Assembly (NCBI RefSeq): GCF_019393635.1
Contig: NC_057865.1
Span: 301,396,885-301,460,884 of the forward strand
Reading direction: 5' to 3'
Length of the DNA: 64,000 nt
Source of the DNA: Dromiciops gliroides
Lineage: Eukaryota > Chordata > Mammalia > Microbiotheria > Microbiotheriidae
Shown: positions 62,885-64,000 of the stretch, one piece after another
Layout: each line of letters begins with the position of its first letter
How positions within the stretch are numbered: the stretch's first letter is position 1
Notes under the pieces: generated by a model
Database searches by the model: none
What the model was told of the DNA's origin: nothing
The model's input: the letters and a program-made list of their open reading frames with translations, nothing else
Program-made: the position numbers and the translations under genes

Positions 62885-64000
62885 AAAACATGAGGTTACT
62901 TTGAGTGGCCTTTCTCCACTGCACATGAGCAGTGCTCCTGGAACCTGGCCCTCTCCAGCACTGAGGTTCTGGACTTGGAGTGCACTGGACAGCCATTCTG
63001 GGCGTGGCCAGTGGGTGGCCGCTGCCGTGCTGCACTGGGCCTGTTTGTCCCAGTGGTTCTTTTTCAATGGGCTGAAGGTTAGAGGGAGAGGAAATGGATT
63101 TTTATAAACTGACAAAGAAATTGGATGCAAAATCAAATAAAATTGAAAGTGTAACTCATGAGAAATCACGGGACCCAGAGGCAGAGCTGGAAGGGAACCT
63201 GGAGGCCATGTGGTCTGATGGGCTCATTGTGCAGGGGTGGAGGACCCAGAGGGAAGGGACTTAGCCAAGGTCTCACAGGGCCTCTGACTCCTGAGCCTGG
63301 TGTGCCCTGCCCATTACACTACCCGCCTCCCATGTCAGTGGAAAAGAGTCAAGCTCTTCCCTTGTCATTCACAACCGGCCAGTTGTCTGTAGTTTAAGGT
63401 CAAACACACTGGGTTTGGGTCAGGAGGGACCTGGGTCTGAATCATGGCAAGGATGTGTCTTAGCTGTGTGACCCTGAGCAAAATGTTGAATGTCTCTGAG
63501 CCTCCCTTTCCTTCCTGGCAAAATGGGGATGATGCTGAGGGAAGCCCTCACCCCAGAAAGCCACGCTCCAGGCCTGACATGCAGGGCGGGGGTGGGGGGA
63601 GGGGGATGTCCTGGTAGGAAGCTGGGCTAGTCCGGCTGAAGAAACCGTCCCCAGTCACCCAGAGGGGGGCCCTGAGGACATGAATAACCAGGAGACCATA
63701 GGCTCATTGTATCCTGAAAGTGGCCCCTCCTAGATGACCCCCAGTTCTGGAGGGGGCTGGGGGGGAGTAGACCAGCTCCAACCCTACAGCCCCTGGAGGC
63801 AGGGGAAGCTGAGGCCCAGAGAGCTCGGCCCCAGAAGAGGAGCACCCGGAACTTGCCTGGTGCCTCAAAAAGCATCATTTTTAATGGTTGTCCTTCTAGG
63901 CTTGTTCTTGGGGAGGGTTGGCCGATCAGCACCAGAGACAGCACTGGAGCCCAGGTTCCTAACAAAGCCCCTGGAGGCAGGGGAGGCTCAAGAATGCTGT
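62885..64000. other. TTC38 upstream intron sequence to the window edge
   Basis: Searched for the next TTC38 exon (human ACHNYWHWALYLIEK region) on the minus strand and did not find it, so it lies beyond 64,000. It contains MIR-like text near 63,430-63,530. Confidence 0.5.

Overview
The window is nuclear DNA of a marsupial, probably an Australian one. The genes have vertebrate GT-AG introns and read as mammalian orthologues. At least twelve copies of a tRNA-derived SINE of the type common in Australian marsupials (WSINE1-like, recognised from memory) are present, with marsupial-type L1 3' ends and old mammalian MIR and L2 copies. Gene order CELSR1 > < TRMU < GTSE1 < TTC38 is the order I know from human 22q13.31, so this is a conserved syntenic block.

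Layout. 1-16,950: the 3' part of CELSR1 (+), an adhesion GPCR of planar cell polarity. Ten exons carry TM3-TM7 and the cytoplasmic tail; an eleventh carries the last codons and the 3' UTR. 18,070-26,430: complete TRMU (-), the mitochondrial tRNA 2-thiouridylase, 11 coding exons, 427 aa, with a CpG-rich ETS-motif promoter; it converges with CELSR1. 29,450-39,990: complete GTSE1 (-), a G2/S-phase-expressed microtubule and clathrin adaptor, 11 coding exons, 687 aa, plus a non-coding first exon and a promoter with ZNF143-type and CCAAT motifs. 40,000-52,300: intergenic, with L1, L2, SINE and microsatellite sequence. A possible unrecognised two-exon gene (+, 43,051-44,779) for a 67-aa tail-anchored membrane protein lies here. 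52,313-62,880: the last six exons of TTC38 (-); its 5' half lies beyond the right edge.

The four known genes are neighbours by synteny and not a functional unit: cell-surface signalling (CELSR1), mitochondrial tRNA modification (TRMU), mitosis (GTSE1), and a TPR protein of unclear role (TTC38). The most interesting points are the candidate micro-gene, a perfect 341-bp tandem duplication in TRMU intron 1, a 27-bp minisatellite, a broken fossil of a Ty3/gypsy-like retroelement in TTC38 intron 5' of the last exon, and a CELSR1 C-terminus completed by a mini-coding last exon. All calls were made by eye from the sequence; no searches were run.
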